Shown: positions 1-13,577 of the stretch, piece by piece
How positions within the stretch are numbered: the first letter of the stretch is position 1
Layout: each line of letters starts with the position of its first letter
Assembly: GCF_021130785.1 (NCBI RefSeq)
Contig: NC_060214.1
Coordinates: forward strand, 47,615,001 to 47,679,000
Source of the DNA: Homalodisca vitripennis
Lineage: Eukaryota > Arthropoda > Insecta > Hemiptera > Cicadellidae
DNA length: 64,000 nt
Direction of reading: 5' to 3'
The notes under the pieces: model-generated
The model's input: the letters and a program-made list of their open reading frames with translations, nothing else
What the model was told of the DNA's origin: nothing
Database searches by the model: none
Position numbers and translations under genes: made by a program

Positions 1-5
1 CAGGT

Positions 6-1872
6 GTCACCTCCCGCACTACTACCCGGCCTAAAACTATTAGTTATTTGCCTTGTCACATTATACCGCCAGGAAATTGGTGTATTTAAGTAATTCTATA
101 TTTAGGGTGTAATGACATTTTTTACATGAGCTATAACATTGTTTACTCTGATCCTAAAACTGTAAAGTTAATTAAATTATAAATTATTATTCAAACAATA
201 GCAACATGAAGTTGTTTTACTTATTATCTTGAAAAATGTTGGGACTTGAAACCATACTTATTATAATAAAAAGTCCGTATATTTTTCAAAATATGACACA
301 AAATACGTTTTGTTTTCTAGCCTTAGTCGAGTGGACATGCGAGATCTGATTCAGAAGAACTCTGGTCGTCGTCATCGGGGTTGTCACTTTCACTGGAGTC
401 CACGCCACCAAGTTCAATAACGAAGTGGTCAATGACGTCTTCTATTAATCCATCCTTTATCCAGTAGTCCTGCTCTAGTTTTAGGGTGTGATTTGTAAAA
501 CCTTCATAGTCTATTTTGGTAACAGAGTTCATAGCATGTGTTGTCACTTCCTCAAGTTTTGTTAAACATAAATCACCTTTGATATTGTGATTTTTAATTT
601 CCCGTTTCATGGTAGCCCAGGCTAACTCTATAGGATTTAGCTCGCACATATAAGGTGGTAAAAGGATTACTAAATGTCCATGTGCCTTTAGTAAAGAATC
701 TACACGGAAAATCTTTTGTGGAGGTTTGTGTTGCACTATTAAATCGTACAGTTCAAATTTTTTCATAGTCGTGGAACAAGCTATATTATTTTTAATTAAC
801 CATTCAACCATGTCATTTTTAACTGCATATTTAGAAGGAGGTTTATTGTCCTGAGGGCAGTGATATGGTGCATTATCAAGGACAACTACGCTGTTTTTTG
901 GAAGATGTGGCAATAGTTTTTCGTGAACCCATCGTTCAAAATTAACGCCATTCATTTGACCATGGTAATCACCGGTAGCTCTGCCAGCTTTGAAAATTAA
1001 ATTGCAGTCATGAAGAAATCCATCTTTCGTGCCGGCACTAACCACTATTAGTCTATTAGATGAACTCGTGTTTGTCAAGACGCCAGGAACACCAGGACCA
1101 CTCCAACATTTTCCAAAAGTCAAATTGTTGTCCACCCACGTCTCGTCTAGGTACACAATAACTTTACCCTCGTGTCTACAATTTTGTATCTCTCGCAAAT
1201 AACGAGCACGCCAGTTTACTATATCAGGCCGTTCTATTAAAACGTTCCTGATTTTTCCACATCTCTTCCACTTTAACCCCATGGTATGAAGTAAGCGTCG
1301 TAAAGTGTGTACTCCCCAAGGAAAGTTAATCTTTTCTTTAATTGCCGTTAATAATTTATGTACCGTTGGTACTTTCTTTTGTACAATGTAAAAATCATTA
1401 ATGGTATCACGAATCACTCTCTGGTCAAATTCATCGATGTGAAATTTGTTTTCCTCTGAATATGGTCTTTTTTCCCAGGAGTACTTAAGGCTTCATTACC
1501 GGCTTCGACACCTTCTTTCCTTATAGATGTTACACTTCGCACTGATATACCCGTGTAATTAGCTACCCGGATATTACTCTGCTTCAGTCTATGTTGGAGA
1601 GTACCCGTATTTGATTCTTCATCACACTTTTGAATTACTCGCCTTATAACATCCCTTGCCTCACTGTGAATTGTCTGTCCCTTCTTGCGAACTGAAGCCA
1701 TTTTAAAAAGCTAAAAACTCACAAATATATACTATATTAAATTAAACTTCCTTTCATCTAATGAATTTACACTATGTTATACATTAAAACGTAATAATAC
1801 AAATTTGAGGTGCACTTGTGAAATCACCTCTCTACTACAAGGTATTCGCGGGCGAATGTGCGGAGGTGACTA
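6..1872 (-). mobile_element. Tc1/mariner-superfamily DNA transposon (DD82E-like)
   Basis: A transposase reading leftwards fills most of this stretch. Bases 6-19 (GTCACCTCCCGCAC) are the reverse complement, with one extra C, of 1858-1870 (GTGCGGAGGTGAC), so these are likely inner parts of the terminal inverted repeats. A TA follows the right copy at 1871-1872, as expected for a TA target duplication. The left copy is not preceded by TA, and the window starts there, so the true left end is uncertain. The stretch 1840-2000 is clearly more GC-rich than the surrounding DNA. Confidence 0.6.
323..1701 (-). pseudogene. DDE transposase, one frameshift (DD82E-like, IS630-Tc1-mariner superfamily)
   Basis: Cut-and-paste transposase acting in the nucleus on its own inverted repeats. 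The N-terminal part (1414-1701, begins MASVRKKG) holds the helix-turn-helix region, around NYTGISVRSVTSIRKEG. The catalytic part (323-1417) carries D in YLDETW, D in VVLDNAPYH and E in NPIELAW; I count 82 residues between the second D and the E, which fits the DD82E (Sailor-type) branch rather than classical Tc1 (DD34E). The two reading frames are out of register by one base in the A-run near 1466-1471; upstream and downstream frames are otherwise open, so the full product would be about 460 residues. The tail is rich in S, D and E. The open catalytic frame suggests a young copy or a single sequencing error. Family is certain; subfamily rests on my residue count. Confidence 0.85.
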
Positions 1873-4800
1873 GTAGCGCCGTTGCCGGGACAACGGTGAC
1901 GTATTGTCTGTGGAGGGGATTCCCTCACCCTCGCCCCCCTCACCCCGCGCACGCAAACAAGTCAGATGCGGACAGTATGTTCTACTTTATTGCGGCTCAG
2001 TATGTCAGTGTCTGTTGAAAAGAATACATATTGAAAAAAAAACGCGGAGTTCGGCTTATTGCAGGTCTCGAGAGAAGAAGTTGTTGCAGAGTCGCATTTC
2101 AGGAGATGAAAATCATGACATTATCCTGTTTACAACTTTATAAAACCATTTTTTCAAATTTAAGCACATTCATAAAAAAGGTGAATTAATTTAGGCGCGC
2201 CACACTACAACTACAACTGGTATGAAACTTGTGGCAAGCATCAGTTCTGGCTCGATTTTTGCCTCGTAATGTGGAGGATTATATTTTCAAATTACTAAGC
2301 TTTTTAAACAGTGAAATATTGCAACCCGTTTTAAGATGAAATTAGAAGAATTCTTACTTTTCTTCTGAGATCAGTTTTGTAGGTAGAATATAAGATGGTT
2401 ATTACCCTTGTAATTACATACATATGTAGGTACGTTTAACAACTTTATGAACTATGATGTTTGCATTTTTTGATAAGACTTTGGTTCAGTTTTACTGTTG
2501 TACATTAACTTGTCTTTTGAATTTTATTTATTTTTTTTATACGAAAGTGCTAATTTAATGAATTATTTCACGAAATTGATTTTTTTCTACGCTGTTTTAT
2601 AACTCACAACAACAAAGAAAATTGAATTGCTCCTCTATTGCTACTGGAACATTGCCTTTCATATCCCTATATGCTTTACGAGAGGCACACAGTTTATGAA
2701 GAAAGCTATGCACAATTTATGGTCGCCGGCTTCTCGCTGAATGAATAAAACAGAAATTCTATCAAGAATATTGCAGAATTTAATATTATATATAATAATT
2801 TAATATTATGTATAATTATTTATTATTATTTATAATAAATAAACAAGGCTTAATTTTATTTTCTTCTATAATATAAATTGTAATTTAAGTTTAGAAACTT
2901 TAATTATAAATAAGTTGATAGGTATAATTTTCACATCGGTTTCATCTTCCGTGTTCGGTTTCAGCGGTAGGTAAAATAAAATCTGTATTATAAATAAGGA
3001 ATTTGTTATCAATAGAAGTAAACACATCATATTTCAAATATTGGTGTAAAGCTTTCTTCATTCCTAACCATCTCTACTGAAATATGTTTGGAAGAAAATA
3101 TGATTATTATGAGAAAGGTATTTTATGATTGGTTAATGAATGAAACGTAGGAGAGAAAAGTGAAATAAATAGAGGTATTAACTCGTCCATTCGATGTCGA
3201 GGGACTACGTCGTAAAGTGATGTAAGCTGACATTATAGTTTTCTGCTATGACTTTACTAGTTAATGTGGTAAGGAAGATTGCTCAGAGCTTCAGTAACAA
3301 GAAACTGATTATTGTATATCTGAAATAATATCAAAATGGCACTTAAGTAGCTGCTATGAATTCTTTTGTACTCTGGGGGCTGAGAGGCAATTTTAATTAA
3401 ATAAGCACTAAAATACAATTTTCGTGAAATCGATAAATTAATTTTTTGTAAGATGGAAATCCATCGTCAGCTTTGCTAGTTTTTTATATTGATCGAAACA
3501 CTACTGCAGACACTGAAAATTACAACTTTTAATCTCTTTTCTAGGTTTATGACGGTGTTATCATGTCATTTAAATGTATGGCGGTCAATTTTTATGTGTA
3601 AAACTATGAAAAATGTAATCAGAGGAAAAATTTATCGTTTTAACCTTTTACCACTTTCAAGACCCATTTATTTGAACCTCCACGAACATTATTATCAGGT
3701 GACCAATTAATAATTTTTTACTAAACTTCCAACCTCAATAAAAATATATGTTAAGCATTTATTCAGTCAAACTGACTCTCAGCTTCCATGCTTTATATAA
3801 TAGAAAATCAAAATCTAAACTTTAAATTCAGTATATGATACATAGTTTAATCTCCAAGATTTGTTTTATGCATATTCAGGATGAAGCAGAGTGACATATG
3901 AAACCTCCATTTCGGTCAAGAGAAAAATGAAGATGTGAGTAATTACTCATGATCATATGATCATAGTCATATTGATCATGAGCATATACTATTTATTATC
4001 TCTAGAAAAGCAAATTTTTGACACGCCTCTAATTTTTACAACTTAAGTCATATAAAACTATAACTTATATGTATTTATATGTATCAAATAGAAGAAGTTA
4101 ATTAATACTGTTTAAACGTGACATTCAAATTAAATATGAAAAAAGACTCAAGCTATATTGACAAAAGCAAACAATTGAATTGTTTGTTGTTAAATCAAGA
4201 TTCAAAATCTAGTTTATGCACTCACGATAAAACACAATATTTATGTGAAGTATTTGAACAATAACTAGACACAAGCAAACAAAGTACTTATACGCCAATT
4301 GTAACAGTCAGCGCTCTACAATCTTCTATCGTATTGTCTCTTGGGGTTTATGGAATATAGGGATTCAGGGACTCCAAACATTGCTGTCCTACATCTACCA
4401 GCTCTTACTCTTTTGTTGGTACCTCCATCAGTGATTGAATAGTATTTGCTTGTGACATTAACGATTTAAAAATCCTAAAATATATTTCACTAAAAATCGA
4501 AATCAAATGAAATTGTGACAATATAATTTAACCACTATGCAAGAAAAGAAGGATGTGTAAAAAGTGGAAGGATCCTTGTTGACGATTCCCGATTGCAGCT
4601 CTTCCAATCTAATTAAGGCAAGAGTTATGCCATACCACGTGTCACTTAACAGTCGTCGTCGAGATTGTACGCAAAATTCCAAATTTATAGCTCATTTAAT
4701 CCTCAAGATATCCCGTGGGTAGACAAAAAACAGAAATAAAAGGAATTTTTAAAGTTCTAGGGCAGACACAATTGAAAATATATACCAGCCTTCATTAATA

Positions 4801-7800
4801 TCACCTACATTATGCAATTCATACTACATAGAGATTTATCAATTGAAACCTGAGATTATTAAATCCTCTCTGTGGATCTTCAGTCAAATGACACTCATCC
4901 GACTTTGAAAATATATTAAAATAGATTACGTTTTTTCCAAAATTGTTTAAAATATTATCTTCCTGTTTTTAAAATACTTACATAAAAAGTCCAAGCCAAC
5001 ATTATGCACAGTAAATATGTTTTTAAAGGTAAAATAATAGGGAGAGCCAACAACCTACCGTTCTGAGTTAGATGTGTTCAAATTATGTGAGCACCATCGA
5101 CGTAATAACAGTTATTCTTTTTATTATGTTATGTTAAGTTCCTTGCACAGCCAACGGCCCATCAGGATGGGAGGATAACACTTAAAAAGATTAGGTTAAA
5201 AAAAAATATATTTCATTGACAAAAGTAACGAGCCAACTGCAGAATAAACCCTCTCAAAGTTAAGATTCCATGGGGCAACGAAATTTAAAAATAAAATAAA
5301 AAATATACTAAATATCTAGATGTAATCATACATAAGAAATAAAATCACATTAAGTAGATTTATGTGACGTTATGACTGTATTGCTCAGCAATTATTCATG
5401 AAAATAGAAGTACAATAGTATAAGGGTTGAATTGCCTAATGTATACATCAAGGATAGAGAGAACGAAAGATTCCAGAATAATTAGTTGTGCGGTGTGATG
5501 GCCAAACATAGGAAATCACTGACTGGTACGTAAGGCCTGACAACCAGGAAGTCCACAGAAAGGAGGAATCTAAAAGCCAAGAGGAAATTTCTAGCACGAA
5601 GTATATTGAACAACCAGACTCAAACTATACTAAGGCAGGAAACAATTGACTAGAACTTAAGGAATGTCTGGCCTATGGGTTATGAACGTCCAGGTGATGT
5701 AGGGATCAAATGGTGAGAACTTAGACGTAGGAAGTACATTGATGAATAGTTGGTAGAAGTTAAAAACACTAAGAATTGAAGTATTGGTAAGTTTAATGTC
5801 CGCAGTATATTGAGGATGAAAACATCTATATGCCAAAACAGTTAAAGGCATTAAGAAGCATAAGTATTTCGTTCCAAAACAATAAAAGAGATTCGAAACT
5901 TTTCTTTACTACTAATTATATAAATATGTAATTACATTGTATATCTATGAACTTAATATATTTTACAGTAATTGAAGAATGAATGTAAGAACTCAAAATT
6001 ATTTTTATTTTTCTCCGTTTTTACTTTTTTCTGTCTAGCTTTCACGTAAAGTATTGACAAAGTATTCATTCAGGTTAAAGGTTTGCAGACATAAAATGAG
6101 TGCATTTAAGAACATTTTGTTAAAAGTTAAAGACATGTTTTCCTAGAAGGCTTTAGGTAATCCATTTAGTAGCCATTTCAAAGAATCAATTGTAAGAACT
6201 TAATGCATTATAGTTTTTCAAGAGCATAATTTGTTTAAGTTGGCGGAATCAGTTCATTCCCGAGCTTCAGATTTAAAAACCTGTTTAAACTAAAAACCAT
6301 CGACGTTACTAGATGAGGGAAATAATCTGACTTCCACAAATTGAAGCTTCCCTTGAGAGTTTTTTGTCAATAAGCTGCCAAAACAAACTTTTATTATTTT
6401 CGCTTGAATGGATTCAGGACGTAATGATTAAGCGTAGATAGTAGTTGGTAAAACGCTGCTAATAGGTCAATGATTGTAGATGTTTACCACTAACCATTTC
6501 ACACTCATAAAAGTTATGTTATGTATTTCAATAATTGAAATAAAAATGATTAATTAGATCAACATATAGAATTACAACTGCATTATCCTACAGACGTTGT
6601 TGATGTCATATTTCCTCCATAAGCAGCGTCTTTCTGTTAAGTGTTACTCAATATTCAGTGTGGTGGAAATCACACAAAAAAGCCTGGCATTATATTAATT
6701 CTACATTCAATAACTCATCAGCAATATTTTATTGTAAAGACTCAATTAGATAACAAGACTGAAAGACGCCAGGTTAAGCGCCTGTATAAAGTTAGCTAAA
6801 ACCATTTATTTGAACAGTATGATGGTTTGATTTTATGTTGTCAAGCTATGAAAAATTATTTGAGAAGAACATCATTTCATTCCTTAACCACGTTTATACC
6901 CTTACTTTTCGACCTCCATCAAAACTAGCGCATCTGACATTTATGTATTTCTTAAAATAAATGTACCTGTTGATTTAAAGAAAAACCAGGGTGTGTGGTT
7001 ATACATTGCAAATTGTCTCTTGACTCGTTGACTATGACCCACACTATATTGCTTACCAGATCAAATAATAACAAAAACATAGCTCTAAGTTTTGTATAAA
7101 GCATATTCTTTAGAACGCGTAGCCCTGTAGTTAAGAACTTAAAGATTAAATAAACATTTGAAACGTACGCCAGTCCTTTACATTCCCACCTTACGCTAGC
7201 AGTAAAGAGCTCTTCGTAATAGAAAGATATTCATAAATGCAAGGTTATATGTTCTCGTTTAACTAACCAGAAATTGGTAAAAGAAAGAGTAAGGTAGAGT
7301 TATAAAAAGTAAAATATTTATAGACAAAACACACTAAACATGCTTACCACTTTCTTACTACTAATTTAGAGTAAACTTTTTCTCTCTTAGATGTAAAGAT
7401 GCTTATTTTTTATTTTTTACTCAAAGAGGTTATTTCTTTTGAGTACTGCGTCAGCCAAGATTTACAGTACATGTTTTCAGTGCAATTATTGAAACATAGA
7501 GTGAAACATAGAGTTACTATAATTAACATTAATAAACCTTGTATTAGCTGCGTATTTATACGATCAAATATTTACGAACGCGGGAAATAATACTATATGA
7601 TTTCAAAACATTGCAGCCAATCTCCGAAAGAAGGTTTGAAAGGTTTATGTTTTAAATGTTGTAACAGGTTCGACCGGCAAAAACTTGCTACCATAAGAAT
7701 ATCAATTTCAAATGCTTACATACTTTGGATAAATTTGAAAAGTGATGGGAGTGTAGAATTGCACTCTCACAATCTGCTTTTCAAAAATGTCAATTAGTAA

Positions 7801-8841
7801 TAAAAAAGAAAATATAAAAAATGATTTTTTTACATTTATATTTATTATATAGTATATATTATATTTTAAATAAGATATTAAAATATAAATTATGTTATAG
7901 AGCCTATGAAACGCAGGTCGAAGTGAACTTTTGTTCAAAGCCAAGACATTCAACGGTATAGCACAAGAAGCAGTGACAACTTGTAGGTATAACAACACAG
8001 GACGGCTGGATATACATATTTACTGTCTCAAGTTGATGTAAAGTCGATTAATAAATTCCCTGAATGCATCAAAAAAGAGATCCGAATCATATTCGAGCTC
8101 GACTAAAGCGCCATCTGGTGGTGAATGACTTTTGCTCAGCTGATGAATAGTCACTTGGATAAACTAATTTGTTATTTGCCAAAACGATCCAAATTTCGCA
8201 TTTGAGTACCTACTTGAAAAATTGTGCATGTGCGTGATGCTTGTAAGCATTAATGGATGTAGTTATTAGCTTAGAGTTTTTTTTTGCACGTAACGTTGCT
8301 AAACAATCTATTATAGTCAAACTACGAAATAAGATTAAATATTGGTACTTTGAGAAAGAAATGTTATGTAATACAAGAACATGCAAAAACGAATGCAAAA
8401 TAATTGTATAAAACAGTCCGAGGCAAGTAGTTGGGTACAACTTAACAATTTCTATGTACACTGGTTACACTAGTGTAGAAGTTTTCCAGTAAGTAGAATT
8501 TTAGCGAGTGGGGAAGGACAATCCCTTTATTAAATAATATAAGGGAAGGACACCTTGTAAATAAGTATCAAATGTATTCATATGGGAGGTCACAATCTCT
8601 GTTGCTGAAGACAGTTAAACTTTGTTACCGAGTATCCTAATTTTTTTAGCGAAAGTTTAACAGAATCAAATTTATCTAGCTATAGTAATATAATATGTCA
8701 TTCTGAACAGACACAAATTGTAAAGTAGTAATCGTTATAGTAAATTTATAAAAATCATAGAGAAAAAAGTAAGTAAACGCCCTAAATCTATTTAAAAACA
8801 CTAATAATAAGCAAATGACAGACTCAGAATGTCTCAGGGTG
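1873..8841. other. Non-coding AT-rich stretch
   Basis: No supportable gene. Open frames here are short, start anywhere and show no recognisable domain. Bases 3937-3982 hold a cluster of nested palindromes. Bases 8413-8445 match 13790-13820 on the opposite strand around TTGTACCC-ACTACTTGCC. A GCGCCATCTGGTGG string at 8110 looks like part of an old transposable element. Confidence 0.7.
3937..3982. repeat. Nested palindrome cluster
   Basis: GAGTAATTACTC (3937-3948) is a perfect 12-bp palindrome. It overlaps CTCATGATCA (3946-3955), which is repeated in inverted form as TGATCATGAG (3973-3982), with another ATGATCAT-type palindrome between them. The DNA could form a stem-loop, but in such AT-rich sequence this may be chance. 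Confidence 0.5.
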
Positions 8842-9035
8842 GTAATTTATGGGAGAACACGACTTAAGTTAGAACGCAGAGATCGGCAGTCAGCACGTAC
8901 GATTAATGCTGCTGAAGTGCTGATGGTAATGTTGAGGCTTTGATAATAGAAGGTTAATTGCTCTGGTTTACCACAAGCTGTAGACCACATTGTTATAAGA
9001 TATATACGAATTCAGCAGCATTGCAATTCAAATAT
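8842..9035 (+). repeat. Dispersed repeat, copy 1 (partner at 52254)
   Basis: About 190 bases align with 52254-52440 in the same orientation. Shared blocks include ACGACTTAAGTTAGAACG, GCAGTCAGCACGTACGAT and a block around GCTGATGGTAATG, ending in ATTCAAATAT. Several small indels separate the copies. No coding potential is visible, so it is probably a non-autonomous element or an old LINE/SINE end. Confidence 0.75.
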
Positions 9036-12000
9036 TTCCTTTACTAAATTTAAACCCCTTTTGTGTTTTCTTTTTGGTTTTATTTCCAAGAATAGCTGTT
9101 GCTCATAATTACAAACATATGCGTAACGTAAAATTTCTAATAAGTTTTGATAATAAATGTTACACATGTGTTACTGTACAATTTACATTTATATCGATTA
9201 AAATGAGTAAAGGAGTAACCTATTTACACATTCAAATGTTTTACTCTCGGAAAATAATGTTGAATAAGTTAAAAGGAGATTTGTTTTTATAGGTAATTGT
9301 TTGGAATGTTCCCGCACCATTACTAGGAGCTTAACGGAAGAAAGTTTTGAGAAAGGTAATTTATTTAAGTGGATTGAAACAGTACTTTGCCTTAGCAGAT
9401 TTCAAATGCTAGCTTTAACTATTCCCATTTGTGGGAGAGAGGTTACTATTGAAAATTAAATAAATAATTCAAGGATTTTTAATTCCAAGACTTTTTTGAG
9501 ATTTTTTTACATTGATCAGACTCTATTCTTTATTTTGGTTCTTTATAACCTGATTTTAATATTGATTGCAAAGTATATTTATTTTGGTAAGGTGTCTCTA
9601 ATTGACTTAGATTCGTTATTACAAATAATGTTTAATTTCCCAGAAATTGAAAAATGCATACGTTACTGGATCAAAACATTAACGCTATATGACTCTGAAG
9701 TAAACTTGACTAGTAATTACATCAAATTCAGTTAAAATCTACAAGTTCGAGTCAGTACCCAATTTTGGAAAGTCTCAGTCATTCCAGTGAGAGTGTATAC
9801 AACTGTTGTATACCCAATAAATCAACCACCAATCCAAGTAACACCTTTGTTTGGAAAAAAATCCTGGTAAAGCAGTTAAGTTAAACTGTCAAATAATAAA
9901 TATTTATTTTTTATTTTTGAAACAGACAGGGCTTCTATTTGATTATTTTACTGTTGTGGATAAAACCAGGATTACAGACTAGAGTCTAAGAGTGCTGGGT
10001 CGTAACTCTGTGTTATACATCAGCCAGTCCTTTACTTTTAGACATTCAGCAAGTATTATATATAATGTGTTATTAATATGTATTGAATAACATAAAAATT
10101 GTTATAGATATCCGTTGAAAATAATATACATACATGATAATTTCTACATTTTAGATATCTTGATCATGGTAGTTAGAAATGGGTGTTTCGAAATTTATAA
10201 AAAGCAAATTATTTGAAGCTGCTGTAGGCGAGTCAAGAAACAACTTCTAGCCTCCTTAAATGCCGGAAAAATTGAAAGCATTACCGCCTCCTTACAGACT
10301 ATGCATACATTATATTGTGAATCCAAACTTCATATAAAGCTTAAAGTTTTAATTTAAATTATGTATTTTTTAAATTATATTGTAAAATGCTCTGTAGTAA
10401 TTTAAAAAGATTTTTAACTTAAACATGGTTTTAGCAACCGTATAAAAAGTTAAATATAAACAAAAATTAAATAAATGCTACTTTTTGTCGCTTAAGAGTA
10501 ATTGACCATAAACAGTAAAGTAATTTAAATATCTGATTATGGTAAATAAATTACGAATGCATAAAACGTAATTAGTACAACTATAACATGTAATTCTAAA
10601 ATATAGAGTGCTAAATTTAACAAAACTGTTCTCTGAGGGAAATGGCTGTTAAATGGTTATAAGAAATAGTTTTCACCATTCTGGAACGTGAGGTACACCT
10701 CAATCATCGTATATTAACTTAATTTCCTCTTTATTGCTACTCGGTGAAAATTCTATCAGGCTATGTCGGAGTATATCTATTCTCCTACCTAACAGTTATA
10801 CAATTTTGTAGCATTATGTTATGATATACAATTGAGTTACTACTGTTACATTTGTATTAAAGGCATGATAGAAATGATATTCTGAACTTGGCATGAAATT
10901 CTAACTGTGACACAGAACTTCTCGACGGCAATCAAAGAGGTTTTGTCAAGAACTGTAATTAAGACTCAACTCTTCAAAGAAACTGCCTTCTCGTCTGTCA
11001 TCCAGAGCGTATAGAACTCAAGTATTCGTACATGGCACTGTGATTAAAACTGACTGACAAATATTATTGCCTGGCATTTTACCTGAGATAATAATAAAGA
11101 TGACGTATTTAAATTTGTTTTTACCAATAACTTCTACGGCACAATACAATTATTGAACACGGTTTGAGCAAGTATCGTAATTATTATGGGTAGGAAATAT
11201 CAACACTAAGTGTGAACCACTGGACTGATAAAGTGACTGGGATTCGTAGGAACATATCTCCCTCTCATGCAAAAAGGGATAATAGTGTAAAAACGCTGTT
11301 CCAATTTTTTAAATTTTTATTTTCATTTCAATAAGTATAATACGAAAATATCTTTTTGTATTTAAATATTACTTGTTTCCTTTAATTTCCATAAAATCTC
11401 AAAAACGTGTACTGTATATTCAATAGGTTTTACGACTAACACAAATTAATATAATCTGAAAACGTATCATTTCAAACTTTTAATCCTTCTGAGCCCTTCC
11501 CATTTCTACATCAATCAAAACTAACATGGTTGATGATCGATTTCTTTCTATGGAAAAATTCCTCCATATATTTATAGAAAGCCATGGTGTATGCTTATAC
11601 AATGCAAAATGTTCTTCGGTTTATAAACTGTAAGTCTTGCAGGAAAAAGTTGCAAATTAACTCGCAGATATACTTACAATACTTCCACTAGACTCGTGAC
11701 ACAGCACAATCTTTATCACTGTAACAGCAATCAGTTAAAACGGTTTATTCTCATTGCTTGTAAAAACTGACGATGTAAGGTTCTTGGTAAACCTAATACA
11801 TATTCCCAATATTACAGTGTGACTTGGGGAGACTTTGATTTCTAGAGAAATATAGATTATGTATAATATAATGCTGTAAGGATGGCATGAGGAAAACTAG
11901 AACATTTATTGATGCAGCATATTGAATACCTAAATGGTTTTTGTTTATATCATAAGACGGTCTGGATAAATAACATAGATTTGGTAACTTGATAAAAAGC

Positions 12001-13482
12001 TTCAAATAAAGAACATGACTTTAGTTTATTGGGAGAAGAAGCTCGGTATAATAATATGATTGTTATAGTTGGTAAAAAGCTTGGGATTATTAATATAATC
12101 GGGGTTTTCAGTTAGAAGCTTGGGATGAACAATATGGTTGTTTTACTGAGTAATATTTATTATTTTTCTTTCTTTAATACAAGACTTTATGTGTAACGGT
12201 CTTCGCTGCAGCTGTATTCAAATATTCAAGTTTATAAGTATAAGTGTAAATATATATCGTTTAAAAAGTTATATGCTTGTACCGCAATTAAATTGGAGAT
12301 TTTCTAGTGACAATCATAGTTACCACTGTAATCAATGCAAAAATTTTCATTAAAATTTAGCAAAGACCTATTGATTGACATGTACCTCAATTTGAAAGTC
12401 TTTAAGTATGTTCATTTTTTGTATATCGTAAAAACAGATTGTCAGACAGACAAATAGAAATAATTTTTCACTATTCAAGTTATAGCCTTTACTAACACTC
12501 AACTAGTAATTTTACGATTCCCCAAAATCACTATGTAAACACTAATGTGTGGTGTGGTACAGAATGTTTCTTAATGAATGACACGTATTTATAGGGCGTG
12601 AAATAAACAAGAAATTAAATGTAACATGTCTAAAATTGCGATTTTTTAAGTCTCTCTGTACAGGTATTATATAAATTATTATATTTTTCTATTTTTTTTC
12701 TGCATTAATTTCTAAAGTATTGATTACCTTTTATTAGTCACACGTAATCTTTATTTAACTGATAATCTTTAACAATATCAGGCTTTAAACATTTTGTAAA
12801 TGGCGAACGTTTTTTACTGCAACATATATAACATACTATTAATTACAAATTTCTTTGAACTGAAGGTTTTTAATAATACATTTTTAAGTATTATAATATA
12901 TGACAATTTAATATAAAAAAAAAGGTTTAATATGAAAAATAGAAATTGCATAGTTTAGAAAATACAATATTTAAAAGTAGATACAGCATCCCTATTTTAA
13001 TTTATAAAAAATACCTACGTCAAATATCTAATTTCAAACAGTTAAACACTTTAAAAAATTAGAATGTATAAAATAAATTAATAATATTAGCAAAACTCCA
13101 AATTTAAAAATCCACACGGATAAACATAACCATAAAACATGTTTCTGTGGATTTGTCATCATTTTTGATGCCTTTACCTACTTATTTGAAATATTACCCA
13201 CTCGTTAATGAGTATACGTTTTAATATATTTGTAAAATATTTTCCTTTTACTCTTTACATACAGAATAATGTCCTCAGATAATTATTAAAGAATACTTTC
13301 TTTCTTAATGTTATACATGACGGGAAACTGGACTGAACATAACATTCGTTGTATTCTAGTCATAGAAGTACAAACTACAAAAGTAGTACAAAGGTAATTG
13401 TATTATATTTTCGTGTACTGTAACCAAGGTGTGGAACTCTCTTTATGTTTACAACGGAGGGAGTGTGGATAAGATACTTTCA
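9036..13482. other. Non-coding AT-rich stretch
   Basis: No gene can be supported. A short tandem repeat lies at 11986-12149. Around 12430 is a degraded CAGACAGACAAATAGAAAT block of the kind seen in the 19.6-22.1 kb repeat family. Confidence 0.65.
11986..12149. repeat. Degenerate tandem repeat, about 43-bp unit, four units
   Basis: Units start near 11986, 12024, 12068 and 12111. Each has the core AAGCTT(C/G)GG or a close variant followed by an AT-rich arm; clearest are 12068-12110 and 12111-12149, which share AGAAGCTTGGGAT-like cores. Lengths run from 38 to 44 bases. Confidence 0.6.
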
Positions 13483-13485
13483 TTA

Positions 13486-13486
<1 letters not shown>

Positions 13487-13563
<77 letters not shown>

Positions 13564-13577
13564 ATATATATATATAT
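13487..13577. repeat. (TA)n microsatellite
   Basis: A run of alternating T and A, interrupted twice by TAATAT. Any open frame across it (repeated Tyr-Ile) is an artefact of the repeat. The next 250 bases are richer in GC than their surroundings but show no gene. Confidence 0.95.

Noticed and set aside
1818..2143. Two plus-strand open frames in the GC-richer segment near the DD82E element
   Set aside because: Overlapping frames without domains; the region looks like the transposon end and its flank.
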